In this document: positions 1-6,900 of the stretch, piece after piece
Layout: the number at the start of each line of letters is the position of its first letter
Numbering within the stretch: the stretch's first letter is position 1
Origin: CAZDHT01 sp964505325
GTDB lineage: Bacteria > Planctomycetota > PUPC01
Direction of reading: 5' to 3'
Length of the DNA: 26,947 nt
NCBI GenBank assembly: GCA_964505325.1
Contig: CAZDHT010000045.1
Coordinates: 1-26,947, forward strand
Notes under the pieces: model-generated
The model's input: only the letters and a program-made list of their open reading frames with translations
The model's database searches: none
Told to the model about the DNA's origin: nothing
Program-made: the position numbers and the translations under genes

Positions 1-475
1 TGGCGAACCGGGCCTCTTTCGACCAGTAGGGGATGACCTTCTTCGCCCACTGCCATTCGAGGATTTCGAGGAAGTCCGGCGGCCAGGGGCAGGTGACCCA
101 GTTGGGCTTGGAGGCCTTGTCGCTGTCGCCGGGGCAGCCGGAGAAGTTGACGACCGTCTTCAAACCGATCTTCTCGGCCAGCATCACCGTCTTTCGGTGC
201 ACGTCGTGGTTCTTCTTGGCGAACGCCTTGTTGGGGTGCAGCGGGTTGCCGTGGCACGAGAGCGCGCTGATCTCGAGCCCGCGGCTCTTCACCTTATCCA
301 CCCACTTGTCTCGCGCCGTCTTGCTCTTGAGCAGCCGGTCGATCGGGCAATGCGGATCGCCGGGGTAGTTCCCCGTGCCGATCTCGACCGCATCCAGCCC
401 CGACTCCTTCACATAGTCCAGCGCATCCTCGAACTTCTGCCCGCCAAACACCGCCATAAATACGCCGAGCTTCAT
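1..475 (-). CDS. Sugar phosphate isomerase/epimerase (TIM barrel), C-terminus cut by window edge
   Basis: The frame is open from an ATG at 475 down to base 1, giving 158 residues of the N-terminal part with no stop. It opens MKLGVFMAVFGG, then has ESGLDAVEIGTG at about residues 25-36 and LEISALSCHGNPLHP at about 64-78, followed by AEKIGLKTVVNFSGCPG. These are the first strands of the xylose-isomerase-like / AP endonuclease 2 TIM-barrel family, in which sugar isomerases and epimerases bind a divalent metal at the C-terminal ends of the strands. The metal-binding half lies mostly beyond the edge, so the substrate cannot be named. Its ATG overlaps the TGA of the HEPN gene (ATGA), so it is translationally coupled and is the fourth gene of the minus-strand operon starting at 2430. 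The Gfo/Idh gene upstream fits a sugar pathway. The family call is good; the specific reaction is unknown. Confidence 0.85.
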   Translation of the reverse strand, partial: MKLGVFMAVFGGQKFEDALDYVKESGLDAVEIGTGNYPGDPHCPIDRLLKSKTARDKWVDKVKSRGLEISALSCHGNPLHPNKAFAKKNHDVHRKTVMLAEKIGLKTVVNFSGCPGDSDKASKPNWVTCPWPPDFLEILEWQWAKKVIPYWSKEARFA

Positions 476-882
476 GTTTGGTCCTCCTTTTCAAGCAGGG
501 CTCTCACGTGTGAAACGAACCGGCGCGCGCGATCGACGGCTTCGGCCCCATCCACGCGCGGCATGTCGCATGGCAGCGGCTCGTAGTCACCGGTCTGGCG
601 CGCTTCGTACAGGGAGCGGATCACCTCGCCGGCATCGCGGGGCAATTCCCCGCTCTTGACCAAATGGAGGTTTACGGCTGAGATAAGTCCCTGGTGTGTG
701 CGAAAGGCAAGCCCTTTCGCTAACAGCGCAGCGTTAGCCGCGTAGAACACGGCGTAGTAGGCGCGCGACGAGGCAAACACTGAGTAGCCGCGGTCCAAGA
801 GCAGCTGGGCCGCCGCCAGCGACTCGTCCGCCTTTTCCAGGAACGCCGCCATCCGGACGGGGTCTGGCTCCGCCTTGCTCAC
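472..882 (-). CDS. HEPN domain protein (partner of MNT nucleotidyltransferase)
   Basis: This 136-residue helical protein starts at a GTG that overlaps the stop of the nucleotidyltransferase gene (GTGA). Residues 12-55 match the first HEPN helices (AFLEKADESLAAAQLLL, then SRAYYAVFYAANAAL); 61-75 reads RTHQGLISAVNLHLV; 93-101 reads YEARQTGDYE, the position where HEPN RNases of HepT type carry R-x4-6-H. Here that place has R95-x3-D-Y and no His, so classical RNase activity is doubtful. A chance-looking R-x4-H (RRFVSH, about residues 120-125) lies on the last helix. HEPN/MNT pairs form toxin-antitoxin or nucleotide-sensing modules in many bacteria and archaea. Its position inside a sugar operon and its 4-base overlap with the downstream isomerase are unusual. 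The family is clear; the function is inferred. Confidence 0.88.
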   Translation of the reverse strand: MSKAEPDPVRMAAFLEKADESLAAAQLLLDRGYSVFASSRAYYAVFYAANAALLAKGLAFRTHQGLISAVNLHLVKSGELPRDAGEVIRSLYEARQTGDYEPLPCDMPRVDGAEAVDRARRFVSHVRALLEKEDQT

Positions 883-1250
883 AGAGTCACTCCATCACGT
901 CGGGCATTGCTGAGGAAAGAGCAGCGACCAGCGTGGTAGTCCTCGCTCGACACCGCCTTGGCCGAGATCAGCCGTTCGCAGTGCTCGAATTGCACCGGGT
1001 CCAGAGCATGCACGATCGGCCAGATTTCGCTGTAGGGATTCACCTCCCCGTGCAGCAGCACGAGCAGGTCGATGTCGCTCTCCTCGTGGTAGTCACCCCG
1101 CGCCATCGAGCCGTAGAGCACCAGGCCGGCGAACCGCTCGCCGTAGAGCTCCTGCAATGCCTGTTTGCACTGCTTCAGGATGCCGTCGATCTCGGGCGAA
1201 ACCACCGCGTCGCTCCGATTGTCCGCGGCCACAGGACCGATAGTACCCAT
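879..1250 (-). CDS. MNT-type (minimal) nucleotidyltransferase, MntA-like
   Basis: A 123-residue Pol-beta-superfamily nucleotidyltransferase. Residues 42-66 hold the nucleotide-binding core: GS at 47-48, then ten residues, then D59-I-D61 (GS-x10-DxD), followed by a hydrophobic strand. In the characterised HepT/MntA systems an enzyme with this motif neutralises its HEPN partner by adding AMP units. The spacing and both Asp residues are intact, so this copy should be catalytic. It starts at ATG 1250, 25 bases after the Gfo/Idh stop, and its TGA overlaps the HEPN start. A shorter version starting at an internal GTG cannot be excluded because the first ~20 residues are not conserved-looking. AMPylation of the HEPN protein is inferred from the family and not shown. 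Confidence 0.88.
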   Translation of the reverse strand: MGTIGPVAADNRSDAVVSPEIDGILKQCKQALQELYGERFAGLVLYGSMARGDYHEESDIDLLVLLHGEVNPYSEIWPIVHALDPVQFEHCERLISAKAVSSEDYHAGRCSFLSNARRDGVTL

Positions 1251-1275
1251 ACGACCTATGGGCCGCGGCTGATCA

Positions 1276-2430
1276 CTAGTACTTCACCGGTGTCCACCGC
1301 CGCGTGCCGGCGCTTTTGAGGACAGCGTCGACGATGCACATCTCGACATGGCCATCGGCGAACGTTGCGTAGAGCGGGCGCTTGACCCGCCGGCCGCGGC
1401 GGATGTCCTTGTACGCCAGCATGCACATGTTTTTCGTGCCGACCGGATAGCCCTCGGTGTGGCCGCCGGGGTAGTGGGCGAAGGGCGCCGCCTCGGGGAA
1501 CATCAGCGACGCGTCCTTGACCAGCTTCTCGTTCGCCTTGTCGCGATAGCCGATCCGGAGCTCGTTGGGCCGCTCCTGGTCCCACCAGATGGACGCCTTC
1601 GAGCCGTCGATCCCGAACGTGAAGCCGTTCTTGTAGCCGGCGCTGATCTGGCTGGTCACCACCGTCGCCGTCGCGCCGTTCGATAGTTTCATCATCGCCA
1701 TCGCCAGGTCTTCCGTCCGCACGCGGTACTTCTTGTAGTCGCGGGCACTGAGCTTCTTGCCGGCGAAGGCCTCGATCTCGCGCAACGGCCGCAGGCGCTG
1801 CTTGTAGACGGTCATGAACTCGCCGATGACCTCGGTCACGTGGGCGCCCATCAGCGTCTGGATCATGTCGCACCAGTGGCTCCCGATGTCGGCGAAGCAC
1901 CGGCTCAGCCCCGAGTCCTTCGGGTTGATCCGCCAGTTGTAGTCGGTCGGCTTGATCAGCCAGTCCTGGATGTACGTGCCGTGCGCGTTCCAGATCTCGC
2001 CCAGTATCCCCTTCTTGATCATCACCCGGGCGTGCTGGATGACCGGATTAAGGCGGTAGTTGAAGTTCATCGCGTTGACCAGGCCGCTCTTCTTCGCCAG
2101 CTTCACCAAGGCCCGCGACTCCTTCGAGTTCATCGCCAGCGGCTTCTCGCTGATGCAGTGCTTGCCCGCCTCGAGGATCGCGCAGTTGACCGGGAAGTGC
2201 AGGTTGTTCGGCGTGCAGTTATGGACCGCGACGATGTACGGATCCGCGAGCATCTTCTTGTAGTCGCCGTAGGCGCGCGGGATGCCCATCGCGTCGGCCT
2301 TGGCCTCGGCCACCTCCTGGTTGACCTCGGCGAGCGCGACCACCTCGATGTTCCCCAGCCGCCGAACCGCCTCGACGTGGGCCGGCCCAATGAACCCCGT
2401 CCCAATAACACCCACCTTGATGGTCTTCAT
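1276..2430 (-). CDS. Gfo/Idh/MocA family NAD(P)-dependent oxidoreductase
   Basis: A 384-residue cytosolic dehydrogenase of usual length. The Rossmann fingerprint GVIGTGFIG is at residues 7-15, the EKP motif (nicotinamide side, catalytic Lys) at 95-97, and the DIGSHWCD segment with D181/H185 in the C-terminal alpha/beta domain. Family members oxidise or reduce sugars, inositols and related polyols; the substrate is not evident. The ATG at 2430 is preceded by GGGAGG about eight bases upstream. The frame stays open far upstream as an antisense shadow of the regulator gene, so the longer start is rejected. It is first gene of the operon that continues into the nucleotidyltransferase, HEPN and isomerase genes, and has a good promoter at 2477-2505. 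Confidence 0.93.
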   Translation of the reverse strand: MKTIKVGVIGTGFIGPAHVEAVRRLGNIEVVALAEVNQEVAEAKADAMGIPRAYGDYKKMLADPYIVAVHNCTPNNLHFPVNCAILEAGKHCISEKPLAMNSKESRALVKLAKKSGLVNAMNFNYRLNPVIQHARVMIKKGILGEIWNAHGTYIQDWLIKPTDYNWRINPKDSGLSRCFADIGSHWCDMIQTLMGAHVTEVIGEFMTVYKQRLRPLREIEAFAGKKLSARDYKKYRVRTEDLAMAMMKLSNGATATVVTSQISAGYKNGFTFGIDGSKASIWWDQERPNELRIGYRDKANEKLVKDASLMFPEAAPFAHYPGGHTEGYPVGTKNMCMLAYKDIRRGRRVKRPLYATFADGHVEMCIVDAVLKSAGTRRWTPVKY

Positions 2431-2476
2431 CTGTGTCGCCTCCCAAGCACGTGAACGAATCCCGCCCAATGCCGCT

Positions 2477-2505
2477 ATCTTACGGACGAGCCCACCGAGA
2501 ATCAA
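2477..2505 (-). promoter_or_regulatory. Sigma-70-type promoter for the Gfo/Idh-MNT-HEPN-isomerase operon
   Basis: On the minus strand TTGATT (2500-2505) is separated by 17 bases from TAAGAT (2477-2482). The transcript would start near 2470, about 40 bases before the ATG at 2430. It is divergent from the regulator promoter, which lies 47 bases away. Confidence 0.55.
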
Positions 2506-2551
2506 GTGGTTTACATCGAGGGCCGGCCAAACGTGGAGCGGGCCTTTTCGC

Positions 2552-2580
2552 TTTCGGCAGCCTATGTACCATGCTATAAT
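2552..2580 (+). promoter_or_regulatory. Extended -10 promoter for the NtrC-type regulator
   Basis: TGCTATAAT ends at 2580: a perfect -10 (2575-2580) with the TG of an extended -10. The -35 region is poor, as expected for extended -10 promoters. The start would be near 2587, giving a leader of about 24 bases with GGAGG at 2601-2605 before GTG 2611. Confidence 0.7.
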
Positions 2581-2610
2581 CTTGGACGCCAAAACGACAC
2601 GGAGGTCCCC

Positions 2611-4026
2611 GTGGCGAAGATCCTTATCGTCGACAACGAGCCCGCCATTCTCGAAATGATCACCTGCGGCCTCGAACCGTCCGGCTTCGACCTCGATACC
2701 GCCCCCGGCGGACTGCCGGCCATCGAAAAGATGCAGCAGCGGGATTACGACGTCGTCATCACCGACATCCGGATGGACGACGCCGACGGCTTCCAGGTCC
2801 TCGAAGCCGCCCGGGCGCGCCCGTCGCCGCCCGAGGTCATCATCATCACGGGATTCGGGTCGATCCACTCGGCCGTCGACGCGATGAAACTGGGCGCGGC
2901 CGACTACATTGCCAAGCCGCTTGACATCGCCAGACTGGCCGAGACCGTCGGTACCATTCTCGAACGACGAAAAGGGCAGTCCACGGGGCCGGCCGACCGG
3001 GTGGACCCGGCGGACGGAGACTTCGCGGGCATGGTGGGGCGAAGCGAGCCGATGCAGCAGCTCTACCGCCTCATTCAGCAGGTCGCTCCGACCTCGTCGA
3101 CCGTGATGATCGCCGGCGAGAGCGGAGCCGGGAAGGAGTTGGTCGCCCGCGCCATCCACGCGAACAGCCCCCGGCGCGACGGTCCCTTCGTCGCGATCGA
3201 GTGTGGCTCTGTTCCCGAGAGCCTCCTCGAAAGTGAGCTTTTCGGCCACGTCAGGGGCGCGTTCACCGGGGCGGTCGATGACAAGACCGGCCTGTTCGAG
3301 GCGGCGAACGGCGGGACCGTGCTGTTGGACGAAATCTCTGAGATGAAACGCGGGCTCCAGCAGAAGCTGCTCCGCAGTATCCAGGAGAAAGCCGTCCGGC
3401 CCATTGGCAGCACGACCGTGCGGAAGGTCGACGTCCGCATCCTGTCCGCGACCAACCGGGACCTGGGCGCGCTGGTCGCGCAGAAGACATTCCGCGAGGA
3501 CCTCTATTACCGTCTGAACGTCGTGCCGATCCCTGTGCCTTCGCTCGCGGAACGGCGTGAGGACATCCCGCTGCTCGCCCAGCACTTCGCCCGCAAATAC
3601 GCCCGCCGCTTTCGCCGACGGGCCCCGGCTATCAGCGACACCGTGCTCGCCGTGCTCAGCAAGGCCAACTGGCCCGGCAGCGTGAGGCAGCTCGAGAACG
3701 TCATCGAGTGTGCCGTCACGTTCACCGACGGAGACGAGGTCCGCCCGGAGCATCTCCCGCCCGATTTCATCGACAGCTTCGCGCTCGCCGGGAATGTTGC
3801 GGCGGGGAACAAAGCTGCCCGGAAGCGCCTCAAACCGGCCGACATCACGCCGCTCGGCGCCGCCATCCGCTACCTCGAACGCCAGATGCTTTCCAAGGCG
3901 CTCGACGCATCCAACGGCAACAAAGAGCAAGCGGCGCAGATGCTCGGCATCGACCGCGCTACCCTCTACCGCAAGCTCAAAGCCTACAAACTGGCCGAAG
4001 GCCGGCAGAGATCATCTCCGAACTGA
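2611..4026 (+). CDS. NtrC-family sigma-54-dependent response regulator
   Basis: A 471-residue three-domain activator. Receiver, residues 1-120: acidic pocket D8 (DNE), phospho-acceptor D52 (VVITDIRM), T80 and K102 (AKPLD). The AAA+ domain follows: Walker A GESGAGKE, the GAFTGA loop that touches sigma-54, Walker B GGTVLLDE and an RQLENV segment. The last ~45 residues are a Fis-type helix-turn-helix (NKEQAAQMLGIDRATLYRKL). It should activate sigma-54 promoters when phosphorylated. GTG 2611 is chosen because GGAGG at 2601-2605 precedes it and the promoter start lies just upstream; the frame is open to 2506 but would begin before the promoter. No sensor kinase is adjacent, so it is an orphan regulator. 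The next gene begins 22 bases after its stop. Confidence 0.95.
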   Translation: MAKILIVDNEPAILEMITCGLEPSGFDLDTAPGGLPAIEKMQQRDYDVVITDIRMDDADGFQVLEAARARPSPPEVIIITGFGSIHSAVDAMKLGAADYIAKPLDIARLAETVGTILERRKGQSTGPADRVDPADGDFAGMVGRSEPMQQLYRLIQQVAPTSSTVMIAGESGAGKELVARAIHANSPRRDGPFVAIECGSVPESLLESELFGHVRGAFTGAVDDKTGLFEAANGGTVLLDEISEMKRGLQQKLLRSIQEKAVRPIGSTTVRKVDVRILSATNRDLGALVAQKTFREDLYYRLNVVPIPVPSLAERREDIPLLAQHFARKYARRFRRRAPAISDTVLAVLSKANWPGSVRQLENVIECAVTFTDGDEVRPEHLPPDFIDSFALAGNVAAGNKAARKRLKPADITPLGAAIRYLERQMLSKALDASNGNKEQAAQMLGIDRATLYRKLKAYKLAEGRQRSSPN

Positions 4027-4048
4027 CACTCTGACCGTGGAGCAAGCC

Positions 4049-5398
4049 ATGAACGCGATTCCCGTGTTTGTCGGACGCGCCGAACTGGAATGCGAGCTGG
4101 AGCAACTGCGCGACGAAGGGAAGGACGTCAAGCGTCTGAAGGCCGACTTCAAGCGGCTGATGCGGCGCGACCTGACGAAGCCCGCGGCACAGATCGCGGC
4201 GCAGGAGTTGATGCTCGCCGCCCAAGGGTTGCCCACGATCAAGGGCTATCCGCACATCGAGCCGTCCGACCTGCCGGGCATCCGGAAACAGCGCCCGCGC
4301 TTCCGCCTGCCGAAGCCGACGCTGCGCGGGAAGGCCCTGCTCGACCGATTGCACGGCGCATGGTTGGGACGGTGCGCCGGCTGCCTGCTCGGCAAACCCG
4401 TCGAGGGAATCCGCTCGAACCAGCTCTGGCCCTACCTCCGGGCGACCGGGCAATATCCGCTGGCGTTCTACATCTCGCCCAAGGCATCGAAGAAGGTGTT
4501 CGCCAAGTGCAACATCCCGGAGAACCGGCAGCGGCGGCTGCGCATCCCGTTCGAGGCCGGCTGCATGCCCGAGGACGACGACACGAACTACACCGTGACC
4601 GGCCTCGCCATCCTCAAGCAGCGCGGGCGCGACTTCACGCCGGCGCACGTCGGCGACTTCTGGCTGAGGAACATTCCCTATCACCACGTCTGCACGGCAG
4701 AGAAGATCGCGTACCGCAACATGGTGGCGGGTATCCTGCCGCCGCTCTCGGCGACGTTCTGCAACCCGTACCGGGAGTGGATCGGGGCGCAGATCCGCGC
4801 CGACTTCTTCGGCTACGTCGCGGTGGGCAAGCCGGCGGTGGCGGCGGAGTTCGCGTGGCGCGATGCCTCGATCAGCCACGTGAAGAACGGCATCTACGGC
4901 GAGATGTGGGTGGCGGCGATGCTGGCGGCGGCGCCGGCGCTGGACAGCCCGGCCGGCGTGATCCGCGCCGGGCTCGCCCAGGTCCCGAAGCGGTCCCGGC
5001 TCACGCAGCACGTCCGGCGCGTGATGGAGTGCAGGAAGGCGGGAATGACTGCGGGCGAGATGGAGGCGGACATTCACGCCCGCTGGGACGAGGACAACCG
5101 GCACCACTGGTGCCACACCATCAGCAACGCCGAGATCGTCGCGACGGGCCTGCTGTGGGGCGAGGCGGACTTCGGGAGGTCGGTGGGCATCGCCGTCCAG
5201 GCCTGCTTCGACACCGACTGCAACGGAGCGACGGTGGGTTCGATCGTGGGGATGATGCTGGGGGCGAGGAAGTTGCCGAAGCGGTGGGTCGCGCCGCTCA
5301 ACGACACCCTGCAAACGGGCGTCGCGGGCTACCATACTGTGAAGATTTCCGGACTCGCCGAGGAGACCCTTGAACTCTACAAGAAAAATGCCCGGTAG
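4049..5398 (+). CDS. ADP-ribosylglycohydrolase family protein
   Basis: 449 residues. ADP-ribosylglycohydrolases remove ADP-ribose from modified proteins, or hydrolyse related N- or O-glycosides, using a Mg pair. The family marks are present: GAWLGRCAGCLLGKPVEG at about 103-120, an acidic metal cluster EDDDTNYT at 175-182, and FDTDCNGATVGSIVGMMLG at 387-405 with the DTD-N-A-G signature. About 90 residues of charged, helical sequence precede the domain (rich in E, K and R at 11-45), which is more than the minimal enzyme of about 300 residues; the middle is also long. ATG 4049 has GGAG at 4039-4042. It follows the NtrC-type gene by 22 bases and should be co-transcribed. Whether the substrate is protein-ADP-ribose or a small glycoside is unknown. 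Confidence 0.9.
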   Translation: MNAIPVFVGRAELECELEQLRDEGKDVKRLKADFKRLMRRDLTKPAAQIAAQELMLAAQGLPTIKGYPHIEPSDLPGIRKQRPRFRLPKPTLRGKALLDRLHGAWLGRCAGCLLGKPVEGIRSNQLWPYLRATGQYPLAFYISPKASKKVFAKCNIPENRQRRLRIPFEAGCMPEDDDTNYTVTGLAILKQRGRDFTPAHVGDFWLRNIPYHHVCTAEKIAYRNMVAGILPPLSATFCNPYREWIGAQIRADFFGYVAVGKPAVAAEFAWRDASISHVKNGIYGEMWVAAMLAAAPALDSPAGVIRAGLAQVPKRSRLTQHVRRVMECRKAGMTAGEMEADIHARWDEDNRHHWCHTISNAEIVATGLLWGEADFGRSVGIAVQACFDTDCNGATVGSIVGMMLGARKLPKRWVAPLNDTLQTGVAGYHTVKISGLAEETLELYKKNAR

Positions 5399-5437
5399 CG
5401 ACGCCCAGAGGACAGAAAAACATTTCAGCAAATCGAA

Positions 5438-5466
5438 TTGACACGACCGCCGCTCCGCGCTATGAT
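5438..5466 (+). promoter_or_regulatory. Strong sigma-70-type promoter with no protein gene downstream
   Basis: TTGACA (5438-5443), 17 bases, TATGAT (5461-5466): a perfect -35 and a 5/6 -10 at optimal spacing. The predicted start, about 5473, falls at the first base of the closing stem of the structured element at 5474-5632. The nearest downstream gene (hisF) is on the opposite strand, so this promoter does not serve a recognisable protein. Confidence 0.75.
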
Positions 5467-5473
5467 TCTCGAC

Positions 5474-5632
5474 GGTGCGGCGGCTCGTCGCCCGTTAGCT
5501 GGGGGCCACCCTTTACCCTTTCGGATTTCGGTTCTACTTGGCCCCTGGCTTGCACGGACAAGGCCCCACCCCCGAAAGCTGTGGTCACTCCCCCTGCGGC
5601 TTTCATGGGGCCGCGGCGCTCGCCGCCGCACC
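5474..5632 (+). ncRNA. Candidate structured non-coding RNA (family unknown)
   Basis: The segment folds as a closed three-way junction. P1 pairs 5474-5484 with 5622-5632 (11 perfect base pairs), then after a small internal loop 5489-5492 with 5615-5618. H1 pairs 5498-5508 with 5539-5549 (11 pairs, two G-U) around a 30-base loop. H2 pairs 5562-5568 with 5606-5612 (7 pairs) and continues with GAAAGC 5574-5579 against GCTTTC 5599-5604. Promoter and 5' arm coincide, as in 6S, SRP or RNase P genes. I do not see the conserved cores of SRP RNA, tmRNA or RNase P RNA. A 6S-like RNA is possible but not shown. No U-run follows, so the 3' end is uncertain. The plus-strand reading frames across it do not look like protein. 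Confidence 0.55.
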
Positions 5633-5658
5633 ACCCTTCAACGCCATCGAACAGAACG

Positions 5659-5711
5659 GTGGGGCAGACATTCCTGTCTGCCGCGCGGCAGGCAAGAATG
5701 CCTGCCCCACC
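5659..5711. repeat. Inverted-repeat element, copy 1 (double hairpin)
   Basis: Two 25-base arms, 5659-5683 and 5687-5711, match in 22 of 25 positions as inverted copies, starting GGTGGGGCAG and ending CTGCCCCACC. Each arm is itself a small hairpin (GGCAGACA/TGTCTGCC and GGCAGGCA/TGCCTGCC), so the DNA could form a two-lobed cruciform. It lies between the candidate RNA and the 3' end of hisF. The same 25-base unit occurs twice at 22077-22141 in the opposite arm order. It looks like a dispersed non-coding repeat; it may also end transcription of either neighbour, though there is no T-run. Confidence 0.8.
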
Positions 5712-5750
5712 AGGGTTGTGTTGGAGGTCCCAAATGCCCTTGAGGTGCGG

Positions 5751-6515
5751 CTACAGGTTGACGGCCACTCCCTTGTCGCGGAGGTACTCCTTGACCTGTC
5801 GGATCGTGAACGTGCCGAAATGGAAGACCGACGCTGCCAGAACGGCGCCGGCACCCCCTTCGGTGACCGCTTCGTAGAAATGCTCGAGCGTGCCGGCCCC
5901 GCCGCTCGCAATCACGGGCAGGCCGGTGGCGTCGGCGATGGCGCGGGTGAGCTGAAGATCGTAGCCCTCCTTCGTGCCGTCGGTCGCCTTGCTGGTGGGC
6001 AGGATCTGGCCGACTCCGAGGCCGGCCATCTCCCGGGCGAACTCGACTGCGTCCTTGCCGGTCGGGGTGCGGCCGCCATCAATGTACACCTCGCGTCCGG
6101 ACGGGCACGTATCGCTGGCATCCGCATCGACGGCGATGACGATCTTGTCGGAGCCGAAACGTGCCACCGCCTCCTTCACCATGTCCGGGTCCCTGAAAGC
6201 CGCGCTGGAGATGGAGACGCAACTGGCGCCGGACGCCAGCGCCTGCTCTATGTCATCGCACGACTTGATTCCGCCGCCGACCGTCAGCGGGATGTCCACC
6301 GCCGCGGCCACCTTCTCGAGCACGTCGAACATGGTGCGGCGTTTCTCGACCGTGGCCGTGATGTCGAGAAACGCGATCTCATCCGCCCCGCCCTCTGAGT
6401 ACGCCTGGGCCGCCTCGACCGGATCGGCCGCATCCCTGAGTTCGACGAAATGCACGCCCTTGACCACGCGGCCGTCTTTCATGTCCAGACACGGTATCAC
6501 CCTGACTGCGTCCAT
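5751..6515 (-). CDS. hisF: Imidazole glycerol phosphate synthase cyclase subunit HisF
   Basis: 254 residues, the usual length. HisF takes ammonia from HisH and closes the imidazole ring, giving imidazole-glycerol phosphate and AICAR in histidine synthesis. The (beta/alpha)8 fold shows VIPCLDMKDGRVVKG at about 6-20 with the catalytic Asp, FLDITAT, the phosphate-binding GGGI, SSAAF, a second catalytic Asp in IVIAVDAD, ASGGAGTLEHF and the second phosphate site near VLAASVFHFG. The loop usually reading TSMDRDGTK is TSKATDGTK here: the Asp next to GTK is kept but the preceding D-R is A-T. AGGAGG sits eight bases before ATG 6515. No other his gene is nearby, so the histidine genes are scattered. 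The family is certain; the altered loop is the only oddity. Confidence 0.95.
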   Translation of the reverse strand: MDAVRVIPCLDMKDGRVVKGVHFVELRDAADPVEAAQAYSEGGADEIAFLDITATVEKRRTMFDVLEKVAAAVDIPLTVGGGIKSCDDIEQALASGASCVSISSAAFRDPDMVKEAVARFGSDKIVIAVDADASDTCPSGREVYIDGGRTPTGKDAVEFAREMAGLGVGQILPTSKATDGTKEGYDLQLTRAIADATGLPVIASGGAGTLEHFYEAVTEGGAGAVLAASVFHFGTFTIRQVKEYLRDKGVAVNL

Positions 6516-6558
6516 TGTTCGCACCTCCTGATCGAGTCGGTCGGATTCTCCAAGGCAC

Positions 6559-6587
6559 ACTATACCGGCGAAACACCAGGCACACAA
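6559..6587 (-). promoter_or_regulatory. hisF: Possible promoter for hisF
   Basis: On the minus strand TTGTGT (6582-6587), 17 bases, TATAGT (6559-6564). The -10 matches 5 of 6; the -35 matches only TTG. The start would be near 6552, about 37 bases before the ATG. Confidence 0.4.
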
Positions 6588-6727
6588 GACCCGCGAAGAG
6601 GGGAAAACGTGGCCGCTGCGGCGCAGTCCGGGAGGGGCCGTCTGTGCCAGGCGGCGGCTGCTCCCCAACGCCTGTTGTCTCCCCCCTTCTTCTCACCAAA
6701 GGGCAGGGGCATTAATGGGTTTCGGAT

Positions 6728-6768
6728 GAGAAAAGGAAAAACGGGAAAACGGGAAAATGGGAAAGGAA
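6728..6768. repeat. G/A-rich short tandem tract (GGGAAAA-like)
   Basis: Degenerate units of about eight bases (acGGGAAA, atGGGAAA) run up to the left end of the inverted-repeat element at 6769. An opposite-strand tract of the same type (CCC/TTTT-rich) follows the element at 6942-6980, so the pair forms an outer inverted repeat. A perfect GCTGCCC-TTC-GGGCAGC hairpin is at 6915-6931. Confidence 0.55.
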
Positions 6769-6900
6769 CTGCTCTGTTGAAAACCCGGGCGAGGGGCGTC
6801 GTAGAGATTCTTCGCTTCGCTCAGAATGACAGTCTAGAGCAGTCTACTGTGTTCATGTCATCCTGAGCGTAGCGAAGGATCTCGGTTTTTAACAGAGCAG
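6769..6900. repeat. MITE-like inverted-repeat element, 132 bp
   Basis: The ends are inverted copies: CTGCTCTGTT then g/a then AAAACC, 16 of 17 bases matching (6769-6785 against 6884-6900). Inside, 6805-6830 and 6857-6882 form a second inverted pair of 26 bases with three mismatches, containing the TCATTCTGAG / GCGAAG type motif known as a scattered repeat in several bacterial genomes. The whole can fold into one long hairpin. No reading frame for a transposase is present, so it would be non-autonomous. It sits between hisF and the kinase promoter. Confidence 0.75.

Noticed and set aside
2431..2610. Sigma-54 promoter near the NtrC-type gene
   Set aside because: No TGGCAC-N5-TTGC match was found in the divergent region or upstream of neighbouring genes.
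2431..3930. Upstream extension of the Gfo/Idh frame on the minus strand (884 codons in all)
   Set aside because: It runs antisense through the NtrC-type gene, with Arg/Asp/Gly-rich shadow composition. The Rossmann start and GGGAGG ribosome site fix the true start at 2430.
5438..5743. 101-codon plus-strand frame across the candidate RNA
   Set aside because: Composition is Arg/Pro/Trp-rich without domain pattern, the frame starts at the -35 box, and the stem structure explains the sequence better.
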